Part shown: in pieces, positions 22,032 through 23,061 of the stretch
Layout of the letters: each line of letters starts with the position of its first letter
Numbering within the stretch: the stretch's first letter is position 1
Virus record (IMG/VR): IMGVR_UViG_3300025108_000403
Location: 1 to 23,061 of that record
From: a virus
Direction: 5' to 3' (one strand)
DNA: 23,061 bases
Notes under the pieces: generated by a model
The model's database searches: none
Told to the model about the DNA's origin: nothing
Seen by the model: the letters and a program-made list of their open reading frames with translations, nothing else
Program-made: the position numbers and the translations under genes

Positions 22032-23061
22032 TATGCCGCCCCATCTATTGCTATTGCTGCTTGGTAAGTCGTGCCACCGTCACGGGTGCTGAATGTTAGT
22101 ACATCTGTTTCACCTATGGCTGGACTATCTGGTGCAGTGCCACCGCCAAACTGTAGGGTGCTATCGTAGGTGACTGTGTAGGCTGATGATGTAGAGTATT
22201 GATAAATAGTATCATTAGTGCTACCTGTTACATACATTTTAGTACCATCATCTTTAAAGACTGCAACATAAGGGTTAGTCTCTTGACTTGATACATCAAA
22301 TTCTTGTACATAAGAAAGAGTAGAAACATCCCAAGCAGTACTTAAGCTATACTCTGTTACGACATCTGTGGAGTTATTAGGAATAAAAACTTTAAGTCCA
22401 TCTGAAGTGAAAAATGGTTGTCTTGGACTGGCAACTATAGACGGTGAATATTGATTAAATGTAGCTGTAGATAAGTCCCAAGCCGTACTTAAGTTGTACT
22501 CTACAAGTTTATCATTTTCATCACCTGAGAAATACATCTTAGTACCATCTGGCTTAAAGAATAGACCAAAAGGAATATTATCTACAGTAGAAACATCTAA
22601 GGTATGTGTAATGCTTCCTGTAGATATATTCCAAGCAGTAGTTAGAGTATGTTCATATATGTTATCACCACCGTATCCAGCAATATACATTTTAGTGCCA
22701 TCATCCTTAAAGAAAATACCTGAAGGTATAGTCTCGGCTAGAGCAAGAACTCTTACATAAGTTAGTGTACTTAAATCCCAAGCAGTGCTTAATGTATACT
22801 GATTTACTTCATCTGCACTAGCCCCAACCATAAACATTTGGGTTCCATCATCAGTAAAATATAAACCCATCGGACTGTTATTCTGACTAGCAAGACTTGT
22901 ACTCACACTATCATAAGCCGCACTGCTTAGGTCATACCCATTTACCGCCCCATCCAACAACAACGTAGCCTGACTAACAGTCCCACTTGCCGCAGGGTTG
23001 CTTAGGCCAACCTGAATGTCAGACGTTGGGGTGATCTCAAAGACTGAACCTGTGGATAGGT
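22031..23061 (-). CDS. Tail fibre protein with five-unit beta-propeller array (5' end outside window)
   Basis: The C-terminal part of a third fibre. The reading frame is open to the right edge: codons before the first possible internal start (a TTG at 22963) read STGSVFEITPTSDIQVGLSN then PAASGTVSQATLLL, which is the same small beta module seen in the other two fibres, so the gene begins outside the window. After it come five propeller units (markers DDGTQ, DDGTK, PDGTK, SDGLK, DDGTK, spaced 49, 51, 49 and 51 residues) and the cap (GGGTAPDSPAIGETDVLTFST). The stop overlaps the start of the next fibre by one base. The N-terminal tag and any further array are unknown. Confidence 0.75.
   Translation of the reverse strand, partial: LSTGSVFEITPTSDIQVGLSNPAASGTVSQATLLLDGAVNGYDLSSAAYDSVSTSLASQNNSPMGLYFTDDGTQMFMVGASADEVNQYTLSTAWDLSTLTYVRVLALAETIPSGIFFKDDGTKMYIAGYGGDNIYEHTLTTAWNISTGSITHTLDVSTVDNIPFGLFFKPDGTKMYFSGDENDKLVEYNLSTAWDLSTATFNQYSPSIVASPRQPFFTSDGLKVFIPNNSTDVVTEYSLSTAWDVSTLSYVQEFDVSSQETNPYVAVFKDDGTKMYVTGSTNDTIYQYSTSSAYTVTYDSTLQFGGGTAPDSPAIGETDVLTFSTRDGGTTYQAAIAIDGAA
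22187..22936 (-). repeat. Beta-propeller repeat array D (five units)
   Basis: Array of the partial fibre. Four STAWD/TTAWN linkers are visible on the + strand as near-copies of tcccaagcagt near 22327, 22474, 22627 and 22775, plus a terminal unit ending YQYSTSS. Confidence 0.8.

Noticed and set aside
22494-22760. Open frame on the + strand opposite the partial fibre
   Set aside because: Antisense shadow of propeller repeats, with no ribosome binding site.
19074-22936. CRISPR-like or diversity-generating-retroelement interpretation of the about 150-base repeats
   Set aside because: The repeats are coding, diverged, in frame and without spacers of uniform size. No reverse transcriptase or template/variable repeat pair with adenine-biased variation is visible in the window.

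Overview
The window is part of a tailed, probably podovirus-like, lytic bacteriophage genome. The evidence is a T7-type replication set (hexameric helicase, family A DNA polymerase, gp2.5-like single-strand binding protein, nucleases) in one tightly overlapping block, convergent with a block of virion, lysis and tail-fibre genes. The nucleotide-metabolism genes (MazG, class II ribonucleotide reductase, glutaredoxin) and the fibre modules are typical of marine phages. A marine alphaproteobacterial host, and kinship with HMO-2011-like podoviruses, is inference from gene content. No integrase, repressor, tRNA or CRISPR array is visible. Terminase, portal and capsid genes must lie outside the window.

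Left block, + strand, about 1-8096: helicase C-terminus (cut by the window edge), DNA polymerase, ssDNA-binding protein, a hairpin terminator, a Cas4-like PD-(D/E)XK exonuclease, a small PD-(D/E)XK endonuclease, two small acidic unknowns, MazG, the monomeric B12-dependent ribonucleotide reductase, a DUF1289 Cys protein, glutaredoxin, a third possible PD-(D/E)XK protein, a DUF3310 (T7 gp1.7-like) protein, an Rmf-like small protein and a TTG-started unknown. Apart from the gap at 2797-2853, nearly all genes overlap or abut, which suggests translational coupling. The logic is replication plus host-DNA recycling and dNTP supply: nucleases release nucleotides, the reductase makes dNTPs, glutaredoxin can re-reduce the reductase, and MazG and DUF3310 adjust nucleotide pools.

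Centre: a GC-rich hairpin at 8098-8122, with a U-tract on either strand, separates the two convergent blocks.

Right block, - strand, 23061 down to 8126. In transcription order: three tail-fibre genes built from five-unit beta-propeller arrays, an LVIVD seven-repeat propeller protein, a tail-assembly-chaperone-like protein, a one-TM membrane protein, a 1078-aa virion protein with a long 11-residue repeat helix, a GH24 lysozyme with a long N-terminal extension, two virion-associated unknowns, and a 1148-aa large internal virion protein.

The two most striking observations are the quantised five-blade propeller arrays (four arrays, each of exactly five units, in three adjacent genes) and the uninterrupted hendecad repeat of about 220 residues in the 1078-aa protein, a candidate DNA-ejection or tail-interior rod.
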